64,000 bases of DNA from Micromonospora marina. Lineage in GTDB: Bacteria > Actinomycetota > Actinomycetes > Mycobacteriales > Micromonosporaceae. The first letter of the stretch is position 1. The number at the start of each line of letters is the position of its first letter. Shown piece after piece: positions 1-7,055 of this stretch. The position numbers and the translations under genes are program-made. Location: the NCBI RefSeq assembly GCF_900091565.1, contig NZ_FMCV01000005.1, forward strand, positions 62,964 through 126,963, written 5' to 3'. A model generated the notes under the pieces. It had not been told where the DNA came from. It saw only the letters and a program-made list of their open reading frames with translations, and searched no databases.

Positions 1-595
1 GCTGGCCACCACCAGGGCATCGAACTGTCGGGCCAATGCGTGCCGATCGCGTAACGGCCGACGCACCACAGCCTCGTTGAGGATCACGTCCAGATACGGC
101 GCCCGGGGAACAGCCCGTGCCAGCAGTCTCTGCCGCCGGAGCCGCACGTCGACCTTCGCCTGACTTTCGGCGTCCGGAAGGCTGGGCTGGTCGATCGCGA
201 TCAGCTCCCGCATGTACTCGACTGTCTGAAGCAGTCCAGGCACCAAATTCGTTTCGTAGTGGCGGATCTTCGTCGCGGCGGCCTCCAGACCCACGTACAG
301 CTTGAACCAGTCCTTGATCGCCTCCCCGTAGCTGTGCCACCAGCCGTGCGCCTTGGTTTCCCGGGCCAGCGAGCGCATGGTTTCGATGGTGTCTCGCGAC
401 GCGCCGTAAACGCGGCACATGGCTTCCACGTCGTTCGGGTGCATCGGCACCTGGCCCGTTTCGTAACGCCAGATCCGGGGTGCCGACCATTCGAGTTCCT
501 TGGCCGCCGCGGTCACCGTGACGCGCGCCTTCGCGAAGTTCTCTCAGATATCTGCCGAGCTGCCTACGCGGGACGGTGCTTCCCGAGTCGTCCAC
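1..595 (-). pseudogene. Scr1/DUF5753-type helix-turn-helix regulator, frameshifted near its N-terminus, cut by the window edge
   Basis: Read leftwards, a GTG at 595 follows a good ribosome site (AAAGGAG) and opens with a typical XRE-type start (PRRQLGRYLRELRE). The rest of the helix-turn-helix (TVTAAAKELEWSAPRIWRYE) is in another frame from about 522 onward. That frame then runs cleanly to the window edge through the typical DUF5753 region (GWWHSYGEAIKDWFKLYVGL, HYETNLVPGLLQTVEYMREL). The join near 523-532 needs a net +1 or -2 correction. In the downstream frame a TGA at 546-544 blocks any upstream start. Proteins of this family are regulators that often pair with small DUF397 partners; no DUF397 gene is visible here. 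The break could be real decay or an assembly error in a GC run. The family call is firm; the pseudogene status is not. Confidence 0.75.
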
Positions 596-797
596 GTCAT
601 CTCCTTTGGTGTTGTCGCGTAAGGCACCTCATCCCTTGGTCTGCATTCTGCCGCGAAAGATTGTCTCGGGCCAGAGGTGAATTGACCATTGTGGTGCCCG
701 CCGGGGACGCGGCGGGTTCGCGGGGACGGATGCCTCTCCCCGATACCTCATCCCGGCATCCGTCCCCGCACCTGGCGCCGATCCCCGAAGGAGAGTC

Positions 798-1052
798 ATG
801 GACTCGATCGATCGCATCCTGGGCGACATTCCGCTTCCGCCCTACGTCACGGCCGAGGATGTCACCTTCGCGGTCCGGGCGATCACCGTGCACGCCCCCG
901 AGCAGTGGCCGGAGGGACCGCGCTGCCGCAACGACCGGGCGCCCCACCCGTGCCGGCTGCACCGCTGGGGCCGGCGGGTGCTCGACCTGCGCGGGCTCAC
1001 CGACCGGCAGATCCACACGCTCGTCGCCGAGCAGACGGCGCCCGTGCGGTGA
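798..1052 (+). CDS. Small conserved hypothetical protein, first gene of a three-gene overlapping set
   Basis: This 84-residue soluble protein begins at an ATG 5-6 bases after a clear ribosome site (AAGGAG). It contains two cysteines and several histidines (RCRNDRAPHPCRLHRWGRR, about residues 47-65), so a metal or redox site is possible but unproven. I recognise no named domain. Its stop overlaps the GTG of the next gene (GTGA), and that gene overlaps a third, so the three are probably translated together. The position beside a Scr1-type regulator gives no clear function. Confidence 0.7.
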   Translation: MDSIDRILGDIPLPPYVTAEDVTFAVRAITVHAPEQWPEGPRCRNDRAPHPCRLHRWGRRVLDLRGLTDRQIHTLVAEQTAPVR

Positions 1053-1312
1053 TCTACGTGACCGGCGAACGCCTGCTCCCGCACCAGGTCCGCGCCGCCT
1101 TCTTCGACCGGCGCTGGCGGGGCCTCGACCCCGCCCAGGTACGCGACCACCTCGACCGGGTGGCCGACGAACTCGAACGGCTGAGCCGTGACCTGATCAC
1201 CACGCGGACCGAGGCCGAGCGCGTCCGCCAGGCGCTGCGGCAGTGGCAGTCCCAGCATCGTGCCTGCCGTCTCCGTGACCCGGACGCCCCGCCGGGCGGG
1301 TGGCCACGATGA
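1049..1312 (+). CDS. Short DivIVA-domain protein
   Basis: This 87-residue protein starts at a GTG overlapping the previous stop. Residues about 12-65 match the DivIVA-like pattern: an aromatic pair and arginines, then RGLDPAQVRDHLDRVADEL and a heptad-like helix rich in Leu, Glu and Arg. DivIVA-family proteins mark curved or polar membranes and recruit growth or division proteins; this copy is far shorter than Wag31/DivIVA (over 250 residues) and lacks the long second coiled coil. It may be an accessory adaptor. The domain call is good, the role unknown. Confidence 0.7.
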   Translation: MIYVTGERLLPHQVRAAFFDRRWRGLDPAQVRDHLDRVADELERLSRDLITTRTEAERVRQALRQWQSQHRACRLRDPDAPPGGWPR

Positions 1313-1554
1313 CCGAGCAGCGCTGGATCATCCACCTGCCCACCACGCTGACCAGCGCCGACGAGGCAGCCGCCCTCGCGGTGACGCTGCGCGAGTCGCT
1401 CGGCCACGTCACGGTGATCGACTTCGGCGAGACCACGCTGAGCGAGGAGGACAGCCAGTTCGTGCGTACCCGGGTCTGGTGCGATGCCCGGCTCGGCGGC
1501 GCCAGCAGGCGGTGCGGCCACCGCAACGACCACGACGGTCCGTGCGGCGGGTGA
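1309..1554 (+). CDS. Small hypothetical protein, third gene of the set
   Basis: This 81-residue protein is read from the ATG at 1309, which overlaps the preceding stop as ATGA; a GTG at 1300 is an alternative. The N-terminal half (MTEQRWIIHLPTTLTSADEA) looks like a small alpha/beta fold, and the C-terminus carries Cys and His residues (RVWCDARLGG, RRCGHRNDHDGPCGG) reminiscent of the first gene of the set. No known family is recognised. Coupling to the two genes upstream suggests a shared task. Confidence 0.6.
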   Translation: MTEQRWIIHLPTTLTSADEAAALAVTLRESLGHVTVIDFGETTLSEEDSQFVRTRVWCDARLGGASRRCGHRNDHDGPCGG

Positions 1555-1568
1555 CCCGGCGTATTGCG

Positions 1569-2597
1569 TCAGTGACGCGGGCGGTCGCGGTCCTTCGACG
1601 GCTGGACCCGCTTCGGCTCGCCCGGCATCTTCGGATACTCCGGCGGGTACGGCATGTCGCCCAGCCCGTCCGCGGCGTCCCGCTCGGCCCACGCCAGCAG
1701 CGGCGTGATGTCCCACGGGGCGTCGTCGACGCCGGCGTGCGGGTCGCCGCGCTCGGCGAACCGGGCGGGCACCGTCCCGAGGTGGAAGTCGTCCGGGTCG
1801 ACCTCCGGCAGTTCGTCCCAGTCGACGGGGGTGGAGACGGTGGCGCGGGCGTTGGCGCGCAGCGAGTACGCGCAGGCGATGGTGCGGTCCCGCGCCATCT
1901 GGTTGAAGTCGACGAAGACCCGCCGGCCCCGCTCCTCCTTCCACCAGGCGGTGGTGACCAGCTCGGGGCGGCGTCGTTCCAGCTCCCGGGCCAGCGCGAT
2001 GGTGGCGCGGCGGACCTCCACGAACGTCCAGCGCGGCTGGATGCGCAGATAGACGTGCACGCCCCGGCCGCCGGAGGTCTTCGGCCAGCCGGGCACGCCC
2101 AACTCGTCGAGCAGCCCGCGCAGCTCACCGGCGGCGGTCACCGCGTCGGCGAAGTCGGTGCCGGGCTGCGGGTCGAGGTCGACGCGCAGCTCGTCGGGGC
2201 GGTCGGTGTCGGCGGCGCGCACCGGCCAGGGGTGGAACACGACGGTGCCCATCTGCGCCGCCCAGGCCACGTGCGCCAGGTCGGCCGGGCACAGCTCGTC
2301 GGCCGGGCGGCCGCTCGGGAACGTGATCCGCGCGGTGCGGACCCATGGGGGCACGCCCCGCTGCGGCACCCGCTTCTGGAAGAACATCTCGCCCTCGATG
2401 CCCTCGGGGAAACGCTGGAGCGTCGTGGGCCGGTCGCGCAGGGCGCGCATGATCCCGTCGCCGACTGCGAGGTAGTAGCGGAAGACGTCCGCCTTGGTGA
2501 AGCCGCGCTGGGGAAAGATCACCCTATCGGGGCTGCTCAGCCGCACCGTACGCCCGGCCACCTCGATTTCCTCGACCGCGCCCTTGCCCGCCATCAC
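1569..2597 (-). CDS. ligD: LigD-type polymerase/primase domain protein (non-homologous end joining)
   Basis: This 342-residue protein is a stand-alone archaeo-eukaryotic-primase domain like the polymerase part of LigD, which fills gaps and adds (ribo)nucleotides at broken DNA ends held by Ku. The catalytic acid pair lies in RVDLDPQPGT, the nucleotide-binding His in TSGGRGVHVYL, and a further Asp in RRVFVDFNQ. The N-terminal LSSPDRVIFP and FRYYLAVGDGIMRALRDRP segments are typical. No ligase or nuclease domain is fused, a common split arrangement in actinobacteria, and no ku gene lies nearby. It converges with the three-gene set on its left and is divergent from msrB. Confidence 0.92.
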   Translation of the reverse strand: MMAGKGAVEEIEVAGRTVRLSSPDRVIFPQRGFTKADVFRYYLAVGDGIMRALRDRPTTLQRFPEGIEGEMFFQKRVPQRGVPPWVRTARITFPSGRPADELCPADLAHVAWAAQMGTVVFHPWPVRAADTDRPDELRVDLDPQPGTDFADAVTAAGELRGLLDELGVPGWPKTSGGRGVHVYLRIQPRWTFVEVRRATIALARELERRRPELVTTAWWKEERGRRVFVDFNQMARDRTIACAYSLRANARATVSTPVDWDELPEVDPDDFHLGTVPARFAERGDPHAGVDDAPWDITPLLAWAERDAADGLGDMPYPPEYPKMPGEPKRVQPSKDRDRPRH

Positions 2598-2629
2598 GCG
2601 ACCATATGCGATGCCACCGACACCCGACG

Positions 2630-2635
2630 TACCGT
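2630..2635 (+). promoter_or_regulatory. Likely -10 box (TACCGT) of a leaderless msrB transcript
   Basis: TACCGT ends 6 bases before the GTG of msrB, and there is no ribosome site in between. Ten other genes in this window have the same arrangement, so transcription probably begins at or next to the start codon. Confidence 0.45.
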
Positions 2636-2641
2636 GGAACG

Positions 2642-3052
2642 GTGAGTCCTTCCGACAACGACCTGCCCCGTACCGAGGACGAATGGCGCGTCCGGCTGAG
2701 CCCTGAGGAGTTCCGGGTGCTCCGTGAGGCCGGCACCGAGGCGCCCTGGACCGGCGAGTACGTCGACACCAGGACCCCCGGCGTCTACCACTGCCGGGCC
2801 TGCGGGCTGGAACTGTTCCGCAGCCAGGACAAGTTCGACTCGCACTGCGGCTGGCCGAGCTTCGACGACGCCATCCCGGGCGCGGTCAAGGAGATCCCGG
2901 ACAACACGCTCGGGATGCGGCGCGTAGAAATCCGCTGCGCGCGTTGCGACAGCCACCTCGGGCACGTCTTCGAGGGTGAGGGCTTCACCCCCAAGGACAC
3001 CCGGCACTGCGTCAACTCGATCTCGGTGCGGCTGGAGCCCAGCGCCGGCTGA
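2642..3052 (+). CDS. msrB: Peptide-methionine (R)-S-oxide reductase MsrB
   Basis: MsrB reduces methionine-R-sulfoxide in oxidised proteins. The 136-residue length is normal for a single-domain MsrB. Visible marks are the substrate region YVDTRTPGVYHCRACGLELF, the two zinc-binding CxxC pairs (CRAC and CARC), CGWPSFDDAI, and the catalytic Cys in DTRHCVNSISV. The GTG at 2642 is preferred over an upstream ATG at 2606 because the protein then has the usual length and the start follows a TANNNT box by 6 bases. It is divergent from the LigD polymerase gene. Confidence 0.95.
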   Translation: MSPSDNDLPRTEDEWRVRLSPEEFRVLREAGTEAPWTGEYVDTRTPGVYHCRACGLELFRSQDKFDSHCGWPSFDDAIPGAVKEIPDNTLGMRRVEIRCARCDSHLGHVFEGEGFTPKDTRHCVNSISVRLEPSAG

Positions 3053-3060
3053 CGGCGGCG

Positions 3061-3336
3061 TCACAGCCGCAGCAGGCCGCCGGCCTCGTCCACCTGGTCG
3101 GCGGCCTCGTCGTCCAGCCAGACCCCGCCGGTGGCGAGGTAGCGGAAGTGGTACTCCCCCGGCGCGAGCCGGACCGTCACGGTGCGGGTGCCGTCGCGGC
3201 GCGGCACCAGTTCGTGCCGGCCGGGCTCCCACCCGTTGAAGCAGCCGACCACGCTCACCGTGCCGGCCGGGGTGTCCCGGGGCAGCGAGAACGTCACCCG
3301 GGTCTGGTTGCCGAAGAGCTTGTTGCGCTTGATCAC
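3061..3336 (-). CDS. Isoamylase early-set (glycogen-binding-like) domain protein
   Basis: This 91-residue protein consists of one immunoglobulin-like early-set/CBM48 domain: VTFSLPRDTPAGTVSVVGCF, the NGWEP turn, and the closing strand GEYHFRYLATGGVWLDDEAA. Such isolated domains occur widely in actinobacteria and are presumed to bind glycans or partner enzymes; the partner is unknown. The gene converges with msrB, with only 8 bases between the stops. Its ATG at 3336 lies 155 bases from the divergent Cys-rich gene. Confidence 0.85.
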   Translation of the reverse strand: MIKRNKLFGNQTRVTFSLPRDTPAGTVSVVGCFNGWEPGRHELVPRRDGTRTVTVRLAPGEYHFRYLATGGVWLDDEAADQVDEAGGLLRL

Positions 3337-3491
3337 GAATCCTCCGGGGATTTTCGGCGGTCACCAGGGTCAACGCTCGACACGCCGGGAGCGACTCGCC
3401 GTCGGGCCGGATCAGGTTCGCCGGTTCCGGTTGCTCGAAGGTGTCGCCTGCGCGACTCTCGAATAACAGGTCCGTTTTCGGGGGGTTTCGC

Positions 3492-3752
3492 ATGGCTGCC
3501 TGCGAGGTTTGCGGTAACGACTACTGGATGGCGTTCGAGGTGCGCACCGTCGACGGGTCGCGGCACACCTTCGACTGTTTCGAGTGCGCGGTGCACAAGA
3601 TGGCGCCGATCTGCGAGCACTGCCAGATCAAGATCGTCGGGCACGGCGTCGAGGTCTCCGGCCGATTCTTCTGCTGCGCCCACTGCGCCCGCGCCGTCGA
3701 GGGCGAGCAGGGCGCCGAGGTACGCGACGCGGTCGGCGCCCGCCCCGCCTGA
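3492..3752 (+). CDS. Cys-rich zinc-finger-like (prokaryotic metallothionein-type) protein
   Basis: The 86-residue protein holds four CxxC-type pairs: CEVCGND near the start, CFECAVH, CEHCQIK and CCAHCAR. This pattern fits two treble-clef or rubredoxin-like zinc knuckles. Similar actinobacterial genes are annotated as prokaryotic metallothionein or conserved Cys-rich proteins, so metal binding is a fair inference but the biological role is not known. The ATG at 3492 places the first CxxC at residues 4-7; a GTG/ATG further upstream would add residues without cysteines. Confidence 0.75.
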   Translation: MAACEVCGNDYWMAFEVRTVDGSRHTFDCFECAVHKMAPICEHCQIKIVGHGVEVSGRFFCCAHCARAVEGEQGAEVRDAVGARPA

Positions 3753-3795
3753 CGGCGGGGGCGCTCCCGGGGCACCACCGGCGTCGATCTCCGTC

Positions 3796-3801
3796 TAGCA
3801 T
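3796..3801 (+). promoter_or_regulatory. Likely -10 box (TAGCAT) of a leaderless lipoprotein transcript
   Basis: TAGCAT ends 6 bases before the GTG at 3808, with no ribosome site between. Confidence 0.45.
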
Positions 3802-3807
3802 CCCTCC

Positions 3808-4485
3808 GTGTCCCGACGGTTGATCATCGCGGCGGCCCTGACCGCCGTCCTCGCCGGCTGCGGTTCCGCCACCGGGCCCGGCACCGCGACGGCCCCCGCG
3901 CCCGCGCTCGCCGCGCCCTCACCCACCGACGGCGGCGCCGCCGCGGCGCTGCGCGACCGGTACGCCGCGACCGGCAGCCTGGCCGGCCTGGCCGAGAACC
4001 CCGGGTACGCCAGCGCGCAACTCGACTCCGACGGTGTCGCCTGTGGCCGCCCGCTGCCCCTGCTCGACCGGCGGCTCGCCGTGTCCACCCGGGTCTTCGT
4101 CACCCCGGAGGGCACCCCGACCGGCGAGTTCGTCGAGATCGCCCAGGAGACGATGGTCTACCCGGACGAGGCGGCCGCCGCGGACGCGGTACGGCAGATC
4201 TTCGGCGTGCTGGAGGCGTGCGGACGCGACGAGGAGGACGGCCAGGTGACCACCGGGCACACCGCCGGTAACCTGCCCGCCGGGCTGGGCGTGCCGGGCC
4301 GGGTGGTGTCGGCCACCATGACGGCTCCCGACGGCACCCGCTTCCCGCACCGCTACGGTTGCCTGCACCGGGGGCGGGTGACCCAGTGCGTGGCGGTCTG
4401 GACCCGCTCGGCGGCCGGCACCGGCACCTGGTTCACACGCGCCGTCACCGCCACCGCCGCGGGACTGCGCGCGTCGAAGGGCTGA
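3808..4485 (+). CDS. Secreted lipoprotein of unknown function
   Basis: This 225-residue protein starts with a lipoprotein signal (SRRLIIAAALTAVLAGCGS): basic start, hydrophobic stretch and lipobox LAGC with the modified Cys near residue 18. A Ala/Pro/Thr-rich linker follows, then a globular domain of about 170 residues with the pair of cysteines seen in CGRPLP and LEACGRDEE and another in YGCLHRG and TQCVAVW, suggesting disulfides. Similar sensor-like or PknH-type extracellular domains exist in actinobacteria, but no firm match can be made. The next gene also encodes a lipoprotein. Confidence 0.7.
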   Translation: MSRRLIIAAALTAVLAGCGSATGPGTATAPAPALAAPSPTDGGAAAALRDRYAATGSLAGLAENPGYASAQLDSDGVACGRPLPLLDRRLAVSTRVFVTPEGTPTGEFVEIAQETMVYPDEAAAADAVRQIFGVLEACGRDEEDGQVTTGHTAGNLPAGLGVPGRVVSATMTAPDGTRFPHRYGCLHRGRVTQCVAVWTRSAAGTGTWFTRAVTATAAGLRASKG

Positions 4486-4598
4486 ACCGGCGCACCGGAC
4501 CGCGCCGCCCGGCACCCCTCGGCACGGCAGCCGGTCGCGGTGCCGGCAACACGTCGAGAGATAGGGAGACACCGGATTCGGTGACGCGCCGGACGGCC

Positions 4599-4604
4599 TA
4601 GCTT
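4599..4604 (+). promoter_or_regulatory. Likely -10 box (TAGCTT) of a leaderless lipoprotein transcript
   Basis: TAGCTT ends 6 bases before the ATG at 4611, with no ribosome site between. Confidence 0.45.
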
Positions 4605-4610
4605 CGGCGC

Positions 4611-6125
4611 ATGACCAGACGTGGCTACGTGACGGAACGCGGTGGCGGCACCTGCACACCCGGTGGGACGCGAGGGAGGTTCGGCGGCGTCGCGGCACTG
4701 ACGTGTCTCGTGGTGCTGACCGCCGGATGCGGCCTGGTCCGGTCCGGCGGCTCCGAGGCGGCCGGCAGCCGGTACGGGTACGGCCCGAAGCCGGACGCGT
4801 CGGTGGTCTATCAGCCGGATGTCGTGCTCGTGTCCGGGGGCAGCGGTGCCATCCGTTCGGTGAGTGGGGACGGGTTCACCTATGTGATCGACGGCGACGC
4901 CGAGGGTGTGGCCGACCTCGCACCGGGAAAGATCATGTTCGCGACGAGCGAGGCGCTCGGCCGGGTGGTGCGGATCGAGCCGGTGGGCGGCGACCGGGCG
5001 GTGACGCTGGCACCCGTGGAGCTGACCGACGTGGTGCGGGACGGCCACTTCACGATCGACCAGGCACTGGACGTCGAGTCACAGACGTTCGGGGAGTTGC
5101 CCGATCTGCTCGGGGAGGTCGTCGACGAGGGCCCCGCGACGCCGGTCCTGCCTGATCCCGCGGAGGCGGCGGGCCTGGGCGTGAACGCCATCGGGGCGTC
5201 CGGGTTCCGGCTCGTCGCCCCGCCTGTCGTCCTCGGCCCGGCACGCGAGCCGGGGTCCGGGGCGGCCGACCGCGTCCAGCGGAGCATCGGCGACTGGAGC
5301 GTGACGGGGTACAAGGACAGCACGAAGCTGGGACTGACCGCCCAGCACGCGACGGCCGCCGCCGGCCTCAAGGTCGACTTCGACATCCAACTGCTGGTCC
5401 GGAACCTTCGCGTCCAGGGTGACATCCGGGTCACCAACGGCGTCGTCCCGCACCCGTCGTTCCGCGTCGACGGGGTCGAGGGTCTCGCGGTCACCGTCGC
5501 CGCGGGCGCGGCGGGAGGGCTGAGCGACAACAAGAAGGCGAAGATCGAGTTTCCCATCGAGATCAAGCAACCGATCGTCATCGGCGGCTTCCCCGCGATG
5601 CTGAAGCAGACGTTCAAGTTCCTCGTGTCGACGGCGTTCTCGGCGAAGAACGGCAACCTGTCGGCCACCGGCCGGTGGGGGCTCCACGGGCCGATCGGCT
5701 ACGTCGACTCGTCGTTCCTGACGCCCACCTTCTCGGTGGAGAAGAGCATCGTGCAGTCCATCAGCGGTGTGTCGATCGGCGTCGAGGGAATCGTCGTGGC
5801 CGCGGAGTTCCGGTTCGGGTTCATGATCGGCCTGCCGGTCGCGGGCGCCGGGGCCTTCGTCGGTGTCGTGGCCTCGATCGGGCTCACGAACGGCTCGGCG
5901 GCCGGCCGGGTGGGGCTGCCGCTCGCCGGGCCCGCCGTCAAGTGCCGGGGCTCCACGCTGGTCCTGACGGTACGGTCCGGTGAGGGACTCAGCGTGTCGG
6001 AGCCACTGGCCAAGGCGATCGAGACGGTACTGAAGGTTCCGATCCCGAACGAGGTGGACTTCCTCAAGAAGGACATCGTCAACCGGACGGTCGTCGAACC
6101 GGACGTGCCGCTGTGCCGGGGCTGA
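4611..6125 (+). CDS. Large lipoprotein of unknown function
   Basis: This 504-residue protein has an unusually long basic N-terminus (about 25 residues) before the hydrophobic segment VAALTCLVVLTAGC, whose lipobox Cys is near residue 40. The mature part has few cysteines and long alternating hydrophobic/polar stretches (KVDFDIQLLVRNLRVQGDIR, FPIEIKQPIVIGGFPAMLKQ) suggesting a beta-rich fold. Gly/Ala-rich segments such as VEGIVVAAEFRFGFMIGLP and VAGAGAFVGVVASIGL could pack against the membrane. No domain is recognised. It has its own apparent promoter and is not clearly in an operon. Confidence 0.7.
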   Translation: MTRRGYVTERGGGTCTPGGTRGRFGGVAALTCLVVLTAGCGLVRSGGSEAAGSRYGYGPKPDASVVYQPDVVLVSGGSGAIRSVSGDGFTYVIDGDAEGVADLAPGKIMFATSEALGRVVRIEPVGGDRAVTLAPVELTDVVRDGHFTIDQALDVESQTFGELPDLLGEVVDEGPATPVLPDPAEAAGLGVNAIGASGFRLVAPPVVLGPAREPGSGAADRVQRSIGDWSVTGYKDSTKLGLTAQHATAAAGLKVDFDIQLLVRNLRVQGDIRVTNGVVPHPSFRVDGVEGLAVTVAAGAAGGLSDNKKAKIEFPIEIKQPIVIGGFPAMLKQTFKFLVSTAFSAKNGNLSATGRWGLHGPIGYVDSSFLTPTFSVEKSIVQSISGVSIGVEGIVVAAEFRFGFMIGLPVAGAGAFVGVVASIGLTNGSAAGRVGLPLAGPAVKCRGSTLVLTVRSGEGLSVSEPLAKAIETVLKVPIPNEVDFLKKDIVNRTVVEPDVPLCRG

Positions 6126-6200
6126 CGTGACCGGGCGCCGGCGGCGCGCCGAACCGACGTGTCCCGCCGGGGGCGCGCGGCCGACCGGAGACGCGCCGCC

Positions 6201-6206
6201 TAACCT
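6201..6206 (+). promoter_or_regulatory. Likely -10 box (TAACCT) of a leaderless acetyltransferase transcript
   Basis: TAACCT ends 6 bases before the ATG at 6213, with no ribosome site between. Confidence 0.4.
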
Positions 6207-6212
6207 GGGCCG

Positions 6213-6710
6213 ATGCCCGTCGAGTCCCACCTGGCCGGCTTCGCCGACCTGGACGCCCGCACCTTCCACGACCTGCTCCGGCTGCGCATCGACGCGTTCG
6301 TGGTCGAGCAGTCCTGCCCGTACCCGGAACTGGACGGCCGGGACGTCGAGCCCGGCACCCGCCACCTGTGGCTGAGCCGCGACGGCGCCGTGGTCGCGTA
6401 CCTGCGGATCCTGGCCGACCCCGGCGGCGTGGCACGCATCGGGCGGGTCGTGGTGGCGCCGGCCGCCCGCGGCGCGGGCCTGGCCGGCGCGCTGATGGCC
6501 GAGGCCCTGGCGGTGGTGGGTGACCGGCGGTGCGTGCTCGACGCGCAGACGCACCTGATCGGCTTCTATGCGGGCTTCGGCTTCGCGGAGAGCGGGCCCG
6601 GCTACGTCGAGGACGGCATCCCGCACACCCCGATGCGCCGCGACCCGACGTCCGGGTCGAGCTGTTCGACCAGGCCAGCCTCGGCGCCGACTACATCCGG
6701 GTGTACGTGA
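6213..6710 (+). CDS. ElaA-like GNAT acetyltransferase with an aberrant C-terminal tail
   Basis: Residues 1-146 are a full ElaA-type GNAT domain: the start LRLRIDAFVVEQSCPYPELD, the acetyl-CoA loop VVVAPAARGAGLAGALM, and the family's usual ending GYVEDGIPHTPMRR. ElaA proteins normally stop there. This frame continues for 19 Ser/Thr/Pro-rich residues to 6710, overlapping in another frame an AA10 oxygenase fragment. The tail is therefore probably read-through into foreign sequence after a deletion removed the original stop. The enzyme domain looks intact. The substrate is not predictable. Confidence 0.8.
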   Translation: MPVESHLAGFADLDARTFHDLLRLRIDAFVVEQSCPYPELDGRDVEPGTRHLWLSRDGAVVAYLRILADPGGVARIGRVVVAPAARGAGLAGALMAEALAVVGDRRCVLDAQTHLIGFYAGFGFAESGPGYVEDGIPHTPMRRDPTSGSSCSTRPASAPTTSGCT

Positions 6711-7008
6711 GCAAGCAGGGCTACAACGCGCTCACCTCGCCCCTGCGCCGCAGTGACCTGGAACTGGTCGGCCGGCTCGGCAACACGCCGGCCGGTCAGT
6801 GTACGCGTGAGGTGGACGGCCGCCGACCAGCAAGCCGCCGACCGGTACGCGGACGACGAGCACGCCGAACCCGGCCGGCGGCTGCACCGCGACGTACGCG
6901 ATCACCGGTTCGTGGGGCGGCGGCTTCCAGGCCGACGTGCGGGTGACCAACGGCAGCGGTTCGCCGAACCCGGTGCCCGGCATCGTGTCCTGCACGACGA
7001 CCCTCTGA
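6650..7008 (+). pseudogene. Remnant of an AA10 lytic polysaccharide monooxygenase with CBM2
   Basis: In frame 2, codons from about 6650 read GADYIRVYVSKQGYNALTSP and RRSDLELVGRLGNTPAG. This closely follows the internal DFRVYLTK...GWDDLEL block of AA10 chitin/cellulose monooxygenases. In frame 1, from about 6807, comes a Pro/Thr linker and then GGCTATYAITGSWGGGFQAD plus VRVTNGSG, the opening of a CBM2 carbohydrate-binding module, ending at a TGA at 7006. The signal peptide, the catalytic N-terminal His, the C-terminal part of the oxygenase and most of the CBM2 are missing, so this is a deleted, frameshifted relic. It lies between an acetyltransferase that lost its stop and a repeat carrying an IS element. 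Confidence 0.75.
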
Positions 7009-7055
7009 CGCCGGTCTTCTCGGTCGGGGCCCTGCTCGACACCCTTTCGGGGTGT

